DNA of 64,000 nucleotides from a virus, in the IMG/VR virus record IMGVR_UViG_3300043773_000401, positions 50,818 to 114,817 of that record. One strand, 5' to 3'. Of the stretch, positions 1 to 12,300 are shown in pieces. Within the stretch, counting starts at the first letter, position 1. The number at the start of each line of letters is the position of its first letter. The notes beneath the pieces are model-generated. The model saw nothing but the letters and a program-made list of their open reading frames with translations. It was not told the origin of the DNA and made no database searches. The position numbers and the translations under genes were made by a program.

Positions 1-3000
1 CCAGATCTTTTAAGTTCTGTAGGTTCATATCCAGAAGATGCTACTTGGATAAGAGCTTCACCATGAAGTTTAGGTTTAACTAATCTCTTCATGATTAAAG
101 ATGCTATTGCATTTTCTATTTCAGTAGCTTGTAAAGATGCAGATAGATCACGTTGAATACCATTACCATCTGTTGTAGCTGCAATATAGTTTACAATGTG
201 ATTAGGAAGACCTTTATTATCTAAGTGTCTTCTTATCTTAGTTACAAACTTTTCAAAATTACCATCTTTAATATCATATACTTTTTTACCATTCTCATAT
301 GAGATAGTAAAGCCAAATTCTTCAGCAAGATTCTTTTCTAATCTGGCAGCTAATTTGTTAAGTACTTTTAGATAGTTACTGTATAATTTATATTTTTCAA
401 ACTTAAGTTTTTCATTCTCTGCTAAAGCTTCCCATTCATCTATTGTACCAGTATATCCAACAGGTACACCATTCTCCATCAAACCTAATGGTATTAACTT
501 CTTAAGCTGTGTAGATAAAGTTACTTTACCTTTAAACTCACTACCAGTTTCTAACTGATGTTTAAAATACTGAGGATAAACTGGATTTACTGTAAACTTA
601 TAATCAACATTAATAGTAGCTAATTGAGTTGTTTCAGTATCATAGAATTTATCATAAGCTGGTTTACCATTTTCAGTTCTAGAAGTAATAGATACCATCT
701 TAGAACCAGATATATATGTAGAGTAGTGAACATTCTGTTCTACCATTCTATTATGGAATGATTCTAACTTAGTTCCTTTTATTACTGCAGGGTTAAGTGG
801 TGTTAGTGAGAACTTATGAAATCCAAATACTGGGAAACCTTCTGTTGCTAATGGTCCCCACATCTGCATTTTAAGTGTTGGGAAGAAGTAATTAAATGTC
901 TTAGTATCTACATTCTTACCTGATAAGATAAGATCATATATACGTTGATGAGATGGTGTCCAGATACCAAGACCTTCCATAACTATTCTTATACCTGGGA
1001 ATGAGATATAACCTTGACCATCAGCCTCATTCATTTCTTCATAGTTCTTAAGATCTCTTTCAGCTCTTCTTTTAGCTTCCTCTAGCTCAATACCTTGTTC
1101 TAAACTTTCTTTTAGTTTAGCAGCATACATTGTATCATAGTAGATAGATCTTACATTAACATCTTCTACAATAGCTGTATTTATAACACCATTATATGTT
1201 GGAATTGCTGCAGGTCTATTACCAGTAAATACAGGAGAATTTATATAACTTCCAATAACATTCTTATGAACATTGATATAAGTTTCAAAACCAGGATCTG
1301 TTCTCATGAAGTTTCCAGTAGACTGAATACCTGTGTTTCTTTTATGAAACTCATTCTTAGAATGATTATAGTTTATAAAATCACCATAGAAGAAGAATAC
1401 TGATTCTAAGTTATGTATTAATTGGTTAACATAGAAAGCATTTGCAATAGCTTGTTTATTTTCACTATCATTTGATATACCTATTTGTTTACCAAATGAT
1501 TGTGTACGGTATCTATTAAATAAAGTATTAGCAGTCTTATTAGATATACCACCCATTAACTTTGCTATGCCTGTGTTGAACAGACTTAGTTTAGCATCAA
1601 AGTAGGTTAATAAATCCTCAGCTATTAGACCTTGTATATCAGCTCCTTTAGTTGCAAAGAATTTATCTACATCTGCTTGAGCTACATTATTATCTTTGAT
1701 AGCTTTTTTAATAGCTGCCATAGTATCTTCACTAAGCATATCTTTGAAGTCAACAAAGTCAGCACCTACTTCAGATATTCTTTGTCCACCAATAACAGCA
1801 TTGTATTCAGTAAACCTACTTGGATTAGGATCATTATTAATAGCTGTCATATATATAATCCTACTAATCTCATTGTATACTTTAGGTAACATGATATTAG
1901 TTACATTATTTTTCCAGCTTAGATCAGTGTCATCAAGTTTACTTAAGAATCTAGCAGGGTGAATATAAAACTTATCAGTGACTACAGAACCAGATAATTT
2001 ATCTATATCTACATATAGTTTCTCGGGCCCTGTTCTATATGTACTAGACTTATCACCAGCTTGAAGAGTGCTAGTAAATCCTCTTTGCATGAATGTTTCT
2101 ATATCAGATAAAATTCTTGTAGAGTTATCTGCACTAAAAGACTCAATACCCATTAAGAATATATCATGCTCATCAACTAATCTAGCACCAGATAAGTTCT
2201 CAATAACTAGTTTATTATCTCCTCTCTTATTACCGTTCTTCTCAAATAAGCTAGACATCCAAGTATGATTTTTTAACATTGGATTTCTAGACTTATCTAA
2301 GTGTGACATGTGAGGCATGGCTAGTAACTGTGATAAGTTGCTTACAGCATTAACCGGGTTAATCATCATAGTAAGAGACATGTTCTGAGAGTGCACATAC
2401 TGCATATTATTCTCAGCTGTCATAACCATAAAGGATACATTCTTACCAGAGAAATCATTCTCAATATTGGCTATCTCATTGAATGCTGTATTCTCATCTC
2501 TAAATAAAGATGATGCTACATTCTTATCATTTATAAAACGGATAACATCTTTACTTCTATCTAGCTCTTTGTTATAACCTAGAGCTTTACCTAGAGCATA
2601 TGCAATGTTTCTTAATTTCTTAGACTTACTTAGGGCATCTCTAACTTCTCTGCTATCTGTAAGGATTACACCAAAGTTATATAATGTTTGGTATGCATCT
2701 TTAGTAAGAGCTTTTTCTATATCACTTACTGCAGGATATGCAGATCTTAAAGCATTAGTATTAAGGTATCTTCCTTGTGAGTCAATAACTATATAAGGAT
2801 GTCCTGTAGATAAGTAGAAAGCATCATCTATTCTTCTCTTAGTCTGGAATACATTTCTACCAGATGTAGTCACTGTTGATTCAAATGTACCCTCAGCATT
2901 GTTATATGCTAGAGTAGTTCTGATAAGTTGAATATTAGTGATATTAAATGCACTTTGTACTACACTTAATAATGTTTGTTCACTCTGATCAGGGCTATCA

Positions 3001-6000
3001 GGATTACCTAAATAGCTTAAGAACTGTCTTACTTTAGCTCCAAGTCTAGTTTTTTCTTTAGCCTTTTCATTTAAGCGGGTTAAGATATCTGTAAGACCTA
3101 AGTTGTCTTCAAGTAAGTTAGCAAAGTCAAACCAGTTATTACCTAGACTATCTAGTTTTTCAAAACCTAATTCATCAGTAACAACATTACCAGATGCATC
3201 ATAGTCATTAATGAAAGATAGAATCCTATTAATTTCTGGTGCTGCCATATCAGATAATGATTTCTCATTACCTCTTTTATCATATGTAGTACTTTCATCT
3301 TTTGATTCTTCTTCTAGACTTAGTTTCTCATCAGCTGTTAAGAACTTAGTCTTCATTATATAGTAAGGAACTACTCCTTTCTTAGAATCTGCAGGACTCT
3401 CTTCATTTTCACCAAAGTTCTTTACTGTCCAATCTAACAGATCAGCTTTATAGTTTAGAGCTTGTAGTTCTTTAACCTGGTCTATAGTAAGTTTATCTGT
3501 ATCTTTAAACTTAGTTTGTATCTCATATAATACTAAGTTACGGTTAGCTTGAAGTTCTGCTTTTACCCTTTTAAGTACTACATTAAGAGACTCTTTATTA
3601 GATAAAAGTACAGTAGAAAACTTCTTAGTTTGACCAAGTAAGTTATAGCTAGCAACTAACTTAGCAATGATTGAGTTAATAGATGTAACTATCTTTTCTG
3701 AATCTTCATAAGACAGTTCTTCTTTTTCATCTACACTTAGGTTCTCAATAGTCTTATTATAAACTAGAGCTGAGTTAGACTGACGGAATGTATATTGATT
3801 TAGATTACCAACATACAAATTGTCATACATCTCTTTAACCATTGGTATAGAGTAAGGATCTATCATAACATCTTCTATGTTTGTACCATAGAATAATGCT
3901 GTTAAGAAATCCCATATCTTTTGGAACATTGATTTTCTAACTGGTGATTTAATAGTTCTCTTACCACCAGACATAGCAAACTTTCTAAAGTCTTCAGCTA
4001 AGAATTCACTAGGATCTACTGAAGGGAATTGTTTTCTTACTTCAGCATGTAGTGCTTCTTTCTGTGCAGGAGTTAAGAAGCTTTCTTCAAATCCATGCCA
4101 TGCTTCATGATATATATCTGTATAGTCTGATCCTTTGTATAAAGTAATAGCATTAGATACCCATGATGCTACAGCATTAGGGTTACTTGTATTTACTGCA
4201 TTGAATGCTTCTGTTACTGGCCACAAACTATTGAATGTAGTAGTAACAGTTTTAGCTTCACCTGTTTTAGGATCTATCTTTTTAACTGTAACTTTTTTAG
4301 TCTTAGCCCAAGCTTCAGCTGCATTAACTTTTTCTTGTAGTTCTTCTGCTGAGAGTTTTTCATTGAGAGCTTTCTGACTTCCAGTTTTATACTTAATGTT
4401 CTTTAAGATATCTAGGTCATTCTGTAAAGCTTCTACATTTAACTCTATAGGTTTTTCTTCTGCGGCTTCAGGAGTACGGATAGCTTCTACTTCTTCAGTA
4501 AGTGGTATAAATGATAAGTATCCATTAAGAGCCATTAACCTACCATTCTTAACTTCTAGTCTAGTATATGTATTAGCTTTAACCCAATCTTTATAGGGCA
4601 TAAAGTTAGATACAAGTGTTACCTGACCATCAACTGTTTTAAGTGAGAAGTCATTTACACTGATATCAGACTGAGCTAAATATTTACCATTAAGATTTTG
4701 TATTTCTTTTACTAGTAGAGTATACTTACCATCTTTAAATAATAGACCATCAGAAGTATAAGGTTTAATAATCATAGACTTATCTCCTGTCTTAGTAAGT
4801 ACATAGTTAGTATTATCTAGTTTAAATAACATAGACATACCTTTCTTGATACCTAAGGCTTTATCCATCTTAGCATCATAGAAAGTATAACCGTCCCCGG
4901 AGAATAAACTAACATGGTTAGCTTTAATGCTAGCATCTAGTTGATTGTTTATTTCAGGATTTAGAGTAGGTAAAGAAGTTGTCTTATCAAAGCTTTCAAA
5001 TACTGGAAGCTTGCTATATTGTTTAACATTTACTTCTTTAGGATATTGAAACTGTCCTTTTAGACGGTTGTATAAGATATCTCTAGTAGCAGGATCAAAT
5101 CTATTATATGTAGTACCGTCTATTGTGATCTCTGTATCAGTCATGTCATCATAGTTGATACCTTCTTTTCTAGAGAATACAAATAGGTTTAGTAATTTGA
5201 TAATTGCATATGGACTTAACTGTTTACCAGTCTCATCATATACTGGAGTAGTTACTAAAGTAACAATATCATTTATCTTAGCATCAGATAATGGTTGAGT
5301 TTGTACTTCAATAGGTTCATCCATGTATGGTACTTGGATATATACTTTACCTTCAGTGTCTGGAGTAGTAGGATTAAATACTTCTGCAATCTCTGTAAAG
5401 TAAGTTTTCTTATCTGTAAAGTTCCTAAGCCCCTTACTACCACCTATGATTTTAGATTTAACTCTTGCACCTGGGTTCTTAAGAATATGATTAATGATAA
5501 GATCTAATGTTTCTTCATCACGTTGATAAATCTCATTAGCTTCAGCCAGTGCTTGCTCAGGTGTAAGATATGGTTTATCTCTAAGAATAGTCTTAGCAAA
5601 CTCTTGAGGTGTTTGTCTTTTAGTAGGATCTTGTGTTCTTACGTCAAAGAATTCTATGCGGGCAGATGGTTCAGATATATCTACTATCTCATTATTACTA
5701 TTGAAATATAAAGCATTACCATCAACATCAGTTAGTACATTTACTATTCTGTCTTCAGTACCTGCTGGCATTTCATAGTTTGGTATCTCAGATAGCATAC
5801 TCATGGTTAAGTATATACCACCAGGTACAACTTCTGTCTCAGAGCTGTCATTATTAGACTTCTCTATTATACCAAGGATGTTATTGATTACTTTGTATTT
5901 AGGATCTTCAGGATCTGTCTGTGCTCCTGTTGTAGTAAATAAATTACTAGGTCTTCTGCTTAATGGAACTCTTACTATTTTCTTGCCAATAATAGCTTGT

Positions 6001-6368
6001 ACAGATGGGCTTTCTGGTCTTTCTGTAAATACGGGCTCATCTTTTTTAGTAGCAATGTTAAGTATCTTAGATAGAAAGTCAGGATCTTTTTCAATCTTAT
6101 CTCTTAGCTCTATAAGCTTAGCTGCATGTGGGGCAATACTATCGGATATAGTTTTATCACTAAGTAAGCTAATTAATGCAGATGGAGTATTATAGGTATA
6201 GAATAATGCATATTGTGGATTAGTACCAAATTCTATAAAGTTATTATAGACATGTCTTAAGAATGTTTCTGGATTAGTTATCCCTACATTCTTTACAGTC
6301 TTATATATACTGTTACGTAATTTAGCTTTTATCTGAGGTAATTGTTCATCTGAAAATCCACAAAACAT
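1..6368 (-). CDS. Giant virion protein with metallopeptidase motif (partial, C-terminus off the left edge)
   Basis: I translated this frame by hand. It opens with ATG 17 bases after the preceding stop and stays open for about 2122 codons to the window edge. Residues 754-758 read HEAWH, with a possible third ligand at E792 in LAEDFRKF, the arrangement of a zinc metallopeptidase (gluzincin-like, inferred). No membrane segment or signal peptide is apparent. The last visible residues (around VKPKLHGEALIQVASSGYEP) resemble, from memory, sequence preceding the double-psi barrel with a DFDID-type motif in the giant RNA-polymerase-like proteins of crAss-like phages such as phi14:2 gp66. That motif is not in the window, so polymerase function is inference. 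It is the most downstream gene of the giant-protein run and probably encodes an ejected virion protein. Confidence 0.8.
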   Translation of the reverse strand, partial: MFCGFSDEQLPQIKAKLRNSIYKTVKNVGITNPETFLRHVYNNFIEFGTNPQYALFYTYNTPSALISLLSDKTISDSIAPHAAKLIELRDKIEKDPDFLSKILNIATKKDEPVFTERPESPSVQAIIGKKIVRVPLSRRPSNLFTTTGAQTDPEDPKYKVINNILGIIEKSNNDSSETEVVPGGIYLTMSMLSEIPNYEMPAGTEDRIVNVLTDVDGNALYFNSNNEIVDISEPSARIEFFDVRTQDPTKRQTPQEFAKTILRDKPYLTPEQALAEANEIYQRDEETLDLIINHILKNPGARVKSKIIGGSKGLRNFTDKKTYFTEIAEVFNPTTPDTEGKVYIQVPYMDEPIEVQTQPLSDAKINDIVTLVTTPVYDETGKQLSPYAIIKLLNLFVFSRKEGINYDDMTDTEITIDGTTYNRFDPATRDILYNRLKGQFQYPKEVNVKQYSKLPVFESFDKTTSLPTLNPEINNQLDASIKANHVSLFSGDGYTFYDAKMDKALGIKKGMSMLFKLDNTNYVLTKTGDKSMIIKPYTSDGLLFKDGKYTLLVKEIQNLNGKYLAQSDISVNDFSLKTVDGQVTLVSNFMPYKDWVKANTYTRLEVKNGRLMALNGYLSFIPLTEEVEAIRTPEAAEEKPIELNVEALQNDLDILKNIKYKTGSQKALNEKLSAEELQEKVNAAEAWAKTKKVTVKKIDPKTGEAKTVTTTFNSLWPVTEAFNAVNTSNPNAVASWVSNAITLYKGSDYTDIYHEAWHGFEESFLTPAQKEALHAEVRKQFPSVDPSEFLAEDFRKFAMSGGKRTIKSPVRKSMFQKIWDFLTALFYGTNIEDVMIDPYSIPMVKEMYDNLYVGNLNQYTFRQSNSALVYNKTIENLSVDEKEELSYEDSEKIVTSINSIIAKLVASYNLLGQTKKFSTVLLSNKESLNVVLKRVKAELQANRNLVLYEIQTKFKDTDKLTIDQVKELQALNYKADLLDWTVKNFGENEESPADSKKGVVPYYIMKTKFLTADEKLSLEEESKDESTTYDKRGNEKSLSDMAAPEINRILSFINDYDASGNVVTDELGFEKLDSLGNNWFDFANLLEDNLGLTDILTRLNEKAKEKTRLGAKVRQFLSYLGNPDSPDQSEQTLLSVVQSAFNITNIQLIRTTLAYNNAEGTFESTVTTSGRNVFQTKRRIDDAFYLSTGHPYIVIDSQGRYLNTNALRSAYPAVSDIEKALTKDAYQTLYNFGVILTDSREVRDALSKSKKLRNIAYALGKALGYNKELDRSKDVIRFINDKNVASSLFRDENTAFNEIANIENDFSGKNVSFMVMTAENNMQYVHSQNMSLTMMINPVNAVSNLSQLLAMPHMSHLDKSRNPMLKNHTWMSSLFEKNGNKRGDNKLVIENLSGARLVDEHDIFLMGIESFSADNSTRILSDIETFMQRGFTSTLQAGDKSSTYRTGPEKLYVDIDKLSGSVVTDKFYIHPARFLSKLDDTDLSWKNNVTNIMLPKVYNEISRIIYMTAINNDPNPSRFTEYNAVIGGQRISEVGADFVDFKDMLSEDTMAAIKKAIKDNNVAQADVDKFFATKGADIQGLIAEDLLTYFDAKLSLFNTGIAKLMGGISNKTANTLFNRYRTQSFGKQIGISNDSENKQAIANAFYVNQLIHNLESVFFFYGDFINYNHSKNEFHKRNTGIQSTGNFMRTDPGFETYINVHKNVIGSYINSPVFTGNRPAAIPTYNGVINTAIVEDVNVRSIYYDTMYAAKLKESLEQGIELEEAKRRAERDLKNYEEMNEADGQGYISFPGIRIVMEGLGIWTPSHQRIYDLILSGKNVDTKTFNYFFPTLKMQMWGPLATEGFPVFGFHKFSLTPLNPAVIKGTKLESFHNRMVEQNVHYSTYISGSKMVSITSRTENGKPAYDKFYDTETTQLATINVDYKFTVNPVYPQYFKHQLETGSEFKGKVTLSTQLKKLIPLGLMENGVPVGYTGTIDEWEALAENEKLKFEKYKLYSNYLKVLNKLAARLEKNLAEEFGFTISYENGKKVYDIKDGNFEKFVTKIRRHLDNKGLPNHIVNYIAATTDGNGIQRDLSASLQATEIENAIASLIMKRLVKPKLHGEALIQVASSGYEPTELKRS

Positions 6369-6385
6369 ATTCTATAGTATTTTAA

Positions 6386-9300
6386 TTATAAACCACAATC
6401 ACTTGGTAGATCAGAGTCATCTGGATCAGCTGGTCCATTAGGGAAGTCTGAATCATCTTTTGATATACCATCTTTAGTTTCTGAATCAAATTTAATATTT
6501 TTTCCTGAAGCTTGCTTCATTTTAGTCTCAATTAATTCAGAAAGAAACTTAGTATCTATTGTTACCATATTTTTTGCTCTTTCCGCAATGTATTCAGCAA
6601 CCTTATCTTTTATCTCTGTAAGTTTAGCAATATCACCTTCGGCTTCTCTTACTTGTTTAGCAAAGTCAAGTATCATTTGAGAGTCAGCTTTACTAACTTG
6701 CATAGCCTCAGTAACTTCTGCTTGACCAGTTAATACATTAGCTAGGTTATTAGAGCTTGCTACACCACCTATTCTAATTACTTTTTGTTTTTTAGTAGGT
6801 ACAAATACTGATTCAGCTGCTCTATATTTTGCTAGTGTACTAGTAATTTCTTCTGGAGTGTTACCTCTAACAGCCATATGATTCATAAAGTCTTGATCTT
6901 CAGAAGATATAAACAATACATCTAGAGCTTTCTTATATGTAGGAGTATCTATAAAAGCATATGTTCCTGTAAGTATGATCTTATCTGGGTTATCTGCTTT
7001 AAGTTCTTTCATTTTACGGAATGCTTCAGAATAGAAGGTCTTGTTCTTAAGTGCACCAGTGGCAAGTCTATCATAGATAGCTTTACCTATATTATTTCTT
7101 TCTAGGTCAGTAAGTACATCTCCTGTTTGTTCTTCTATCAAGTCAGCTAGTACTTGATCCATATCTATAATAAGACCAGGGAACATTCTTCCTAGTGTAG
7201 TTTTACCAGTACCCGGAGTAGCATATATAATTTTACCTATATACTCTGGCTTAATAGCTACTTCAGTTGTACCTTGAGTACCAGTTACTGGCTTAGTTTC
7301 TAAAGCATCTAGTTCTGCATCATATTTAGCATTGATTTTATTAATTACTTCTTGTTCTGTTTTAGCTTCTATTTTTTCTACAATATTCCAATTAGTAACT
7401 CCATCAAAACTTGGAGGATAATATAACATAGCATATCCTGTAATACGTTTTGCACCTGTTTTAACATCTGTTTTTGTTTGAGGAACTACTTTACTTAAAC
7501 TTCTTTTTTGTCTTAATTTAATACTTTCTTTTAATGTTTCTATTTCAGCTTTTTTATCTTGTATATCAGTAGTAGGAGTAACAGGTACTGGTCCTTTATT
7601 ATATATTTCTAGGATCTGATCACTAGTAAGTGCTGTTACCTGTTCTGCTGTAAGACCATAAGCTTCTGGAGATTTCTCAAGTGCTAGTCTAGCTTCTACT
7701 ACTATTGGGGTTTCTGTAACCTCTGTAACTTCTGGTTTAGGTATACCAAGTATTTGGAAGATATCTCTTGAGCTATCTATAATAATAGTCTTATCATCAG
7801 CTTTATCAGGATTAGAACTTCTTTTAACAGATGTATAAGATCTAGTTTTAATATCAAATGTAGCTTCTAAAGGAAGTACTAATATTCTTTTAACTTCTAT
7901 ACCTGTTCTTTGCTTAAGTAATTCTCTATATGCATTAAGTTGTATCTCATCAGCTTTAGTCTTATCAGGAGTGTTAAATCTGTTTACTCCTTCTTCTGTA
8001 GTTTTAAGGTCAATGATAAATACTTCTCCCTCACTATTTACTGCAAGCATGTCTATAGTACCAGCTCTCTTACCTTTAATCTCACCATATAATGTAGGTA
8101 CATTAGTAAGAAGTACAAATCCTTTTTTCTTTAATGTAACACGGATATCTTTAAGTACTACATATAGTTGTTTATAAAACTCTGGTGTTGTATTAAGGTT
8201 AGAGAAGTCTTCTCTTGTTTCAGGATTAGATGAATTTCTTTTTTGCTCTAATAATTCCATAGCTTTTCTATAGAATTGATCTAGAGATGTAATAGTAGAA
8301 TCTGGATCTAAGTATTCTCTAAGAAGGTCATCTATATGTGTACCTCTAGCAGTAGCTGCTTTAAGTTTGTTGGCTGTACCTTTGAACTCTGGTTTAAGAT
8401 CTGATACTCTACCATACTCATTATCATCTTCATCAACATATACACTTTTAACTTTACCATCAGCATCTGTTATAGTTTTAAGTTGTAAAGGTTTGCTAGT
8501 AAGAGGTAGTAATCTTTTCTTTATATCCATCATGATAACACTTCTCTTTGTAGCTACTTCTGAGCTAGGTTCAAAGATCATATTATCAATAATTGTATTC
8601 TGGTCTTCTTCAGGCATTTTAGATATCTGGTCTTCAGAATATCCTAGATCTTTTAGAAGTTCTACTTTCTCAGCTGGGGTCAGAGAAAGAATCTCACCTG
8701 GTGTAGGTTCTTCCATCTTCTGAGTTCTTAATGCATATCTTTGTAAAAGAGGTGGGATATTAGGAGAGCTCTTATAAAACTCTACATAATCTGAAGCTCC
8801 ATTTGCCATTGCTTCTGCCTGCATCTCTGCAAGTAGATCATTAGGTAAAGTATCAAACTCTTCATTCTTAATAGCATTGGTAAGATTTTCTACAGATGTT
8901 ACATCTAGTTTAGTTACTATTCCACCGGGAGATGGAGCAGCAAATATTCTAGAACTAATAATATCTACAGCTTCTTTTACTAAAGAGCCATCTATATCAC
9001 CTCTTATTAATTCTCTTAGTACTTGTTTAAATGCATCAAATAGTTCTTGGAATAAAGATTTATATGCAGGCTTAGTACTTTTAATTAATGCTAGTAATGC
9101 TTGGAATCTAGGATTAGTCATAGCCTCCGTCATAAACTCTTCAGGAGTAGACAATCCTAATGGTTTTATCTGATATAATGCAGCATATTTTTCTTTGTTT
9201 TCTTCTAAGGCAAACCAGTTATTAGCATTCTCAAACATTCTATCAATCTCTTCTTTAAAAGCAGAGTCTTTAGAATATTCTGTAGTTAATATAGATTTAA

Positions 9301-12300
9301 GAACTTCACGGATAATAACTCTCTCCATAGGAGTATTAGCATTATTAAATTCTGCTGCTCCATATCTTAAGTCTATTTGTATACCAGTTGCAACTCCTGT
9401 AGTTCCTGGTTGTGTTAATCCAGTAACAAAGTTTACAGTTGTATCTGGTCTTACTATAGGTATAAGTAGTCTTGCAAGTAATGCTTCTCCTTCTGTAGCT
9501 TGTGGACTAGCTAGTATTGCAGCTAGTACATCCTTAGCACTTTTAGCAGTAGATACTTTAGGGTCAACACCAAATGTAGCAGCTAACTGAGCTAGAGTTC
9601 TGGTATCTGAAGCATCTTTTGTAGCAAAACTTTCATCAAATTCACCAGCAGGTCTTCTTTCAATAATAGTCTTTTGCATTAAAGGTCTGCCTATTTCACG
9701 TTCATGTTCAGCAATAAGCTCTAATGCTTTATTATATTTTTCAATTATAGCAGGATCATTAGATGCAGCATTTACTTCTACATAATCACCTTTATCTATA
9801 TCTGCTGGTATTAGTAAAAACTTAGGCATTCTACCTGCTCTGAAGTCAGCTACACTATCTGGGTCTAAGAACATTCCATTATCAAATAGTTTCTGGAAAA
9901 ATTTATTAGTAGATAGTATCTTTTTAAATTCTAAGTAGCCTTCTTTAAGATATGTTTTACGATTAGCAGCTACATCTTTTAATATGTTAGATAGTCTTTC
10001 TACATGCTCAGCAAAGTTTCTAGGATTAGATAAAATGTTTACTGCCGTTACAGCAGACCTTTGATCTTGTTTAAGAGCATAGAAGTCAATTAGTTTTTGT
10101 AAGCTTTCTTCTAGGTTATCATCTAGTAATGACTCATCTTCTTTAGCTGCCAATTCTTTCATGTAACCAAAGTAAGCTTCTTTTAAATTGGCTACTGAGT
10201 TATTAAGAAGCTCATTATCTTTTTCTGTTTCATAGTCTAAGAATTCTTCTCTTGTCATAGAAAGAATCTTATCATATTCTTGAGTCTGCTCAGTTAGTCT
10301 TTGCTCTAATGCACTAATATAGCTTTTATTAGCTTCAATAGCATCTTCTATTTCTTTTCTTTTAACTGGATCAGTTTCTGTTTCTAAGTCTACTTCTAAC
10401 TCATCAATTATAAGATTAGCTTGATCTATATCCTGAGTAATTTCTTTTGATGTAGTTTCTCTTTGTTCAGATAGTTTTGTTCTGAATTCTTCATCTGTTT
10501 TATATTTCTCAGATAATTCAGCAGCACGGGTATCTTTTGATTCTAATCTAGCTCTTATATCAGATAGTGATTTGATAGAGTTATACATTTTAGATAATCT
10601 ATCATACTTAGCTTGTTTTTCTTTAGCTTGTTTTTTCTGTTCAGCTGTAGCTTCCTTAGATGAATAAGCACTTATCTCTGAAGATAGAATACCTAGTTCA
10701 TTAGATATGAAACCTAAATCAAAAAGAATACTTACATCGGTAGCTTTAATTTTTTTACCACCAGGACTAGCAACTACTTCATTAAGCATTGTTTCCATCC
10801 TATCAGCTATTCTTTCAATATTATAGTTATTGAATGTAAAGTGTAATCTAGCTATATCATATGCTCTTCCTGTTATATTATCTTTAGGAAAATCATATCT
10901 ACCATATTTGTTATTAAAGTAGTTCCAGTTACTTATATACTTCTCAGCATTAGTAATAGTATTTTCTAATCTTTTTCTAACATTAGCACCATCTTCTTGT
11001 TCTGGTTTTGCTTCAATTGCTTGTAAGAGTTCATCATCAGTTAGATCTCTTAAACTTTTGAGCTGATCTAAGATTATATCTGCTTTATCATTAGCTAGTA
11101 ATGTATGTATATGAAGTGCAAGAGAAGCATCTTTACCATCATGGAATCTTTTTGCATCACCTAGTTCTGCAGCTGTCTGCATTTCTAATGCTAGATTCCT
11201 TTGTTCTAAAGCATTCTGTTCTATAAGAGAGAAGATCTCTTGAGGTGTTGAGCCACTCTTTTGCATCTCAACAGCATTCATTGCTTCTATAAGATTATCT
11301 AAAGCTTTATCTCTAGCTTCTTTTTCTTTCTTAAGAGCTTCTTTGTTTTGTATTTCTACTCCTAAAATCTTATCAGGTCCATACTTTTGATAAATAGAAA
11401 CAGGTGCTTCAAAAACTACTTTTTGAGTAACTTGTGATAAACCACCCATTAATAAACCAGATAGGAATACATCTAATCCTTGTGCAGACATTTGACTTTC
11501 TACACCAGCACCAAATGCTTTTAACATAATTTCTTTATTACCAGCTAGCTGAGGATTCTTGTATATAGATGAGTAGTAATCTTTTATTGCTACTGATACT
11601 CCTTCTTGATAAAGTTCTTGTACACCCTCAATATAATTAGCTGCACCATATCTTAATAGTCCACCAGTTCCAGCTAATCCAGCTTGTTTATAAAAAGCTC
11701 TTTTAGTTAAAAGTCCTAATCCTCTTTCATATGCTTTATAGGCATCAGTACCTAGTTTTTTCCAATCATTATTTTTAAGAATTATTTTACCAGCTGTTTG
11801 TAATCTAGTAAAGTTAAATCCTTTTAATGCTTTATCTAATACAAGCTTATTGCTATATAAGATAGCAGGTATATTGGCTAGTGTTGTTTTATCACCAGCA
11901 GTCTTAGCATTTTGATATATTTCTTTTGCAGCATCACTTTCAGCATCTGGTATTCTTCCATTCTGTTGATAGTATTCATGCATGAGTTTATCAAACTGAT
12001 CTTTTTGTACAAATCCACCTTCTAGTTTAGCTTCATCAAAAGCAGCATTAATCATCCTCATATCTCTATAGAATGCACCAAAGCCTTTTCTTAACATTGC
12101 TGCATCAGATAGTTTATCTACATGTTTTAGTTGATTAAAACCTCTTATATAATCTGTTGTTTGTTCTAAAGGGTTAAAAAAGTCTAGAGCAGCTCTACCA
12201 GCTCCTGCTCCAAATGCTTTAGCTCCTGCAAAAAAGTTTCTAGCAGTAGATACATCTCTAAGAGTATGTACAGTTTGTTTTAAGGACTTAACTCCTTTTA

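Noticed and set aside
1632-6195. Plus-strand open frames of 60-130 codons across the left end
   Set aside because: They lie opposite a single long minus-strand frame with normal composition. Their translations are low-complexity Ser/Leu/Ile-rich antisense sequence with no motif.
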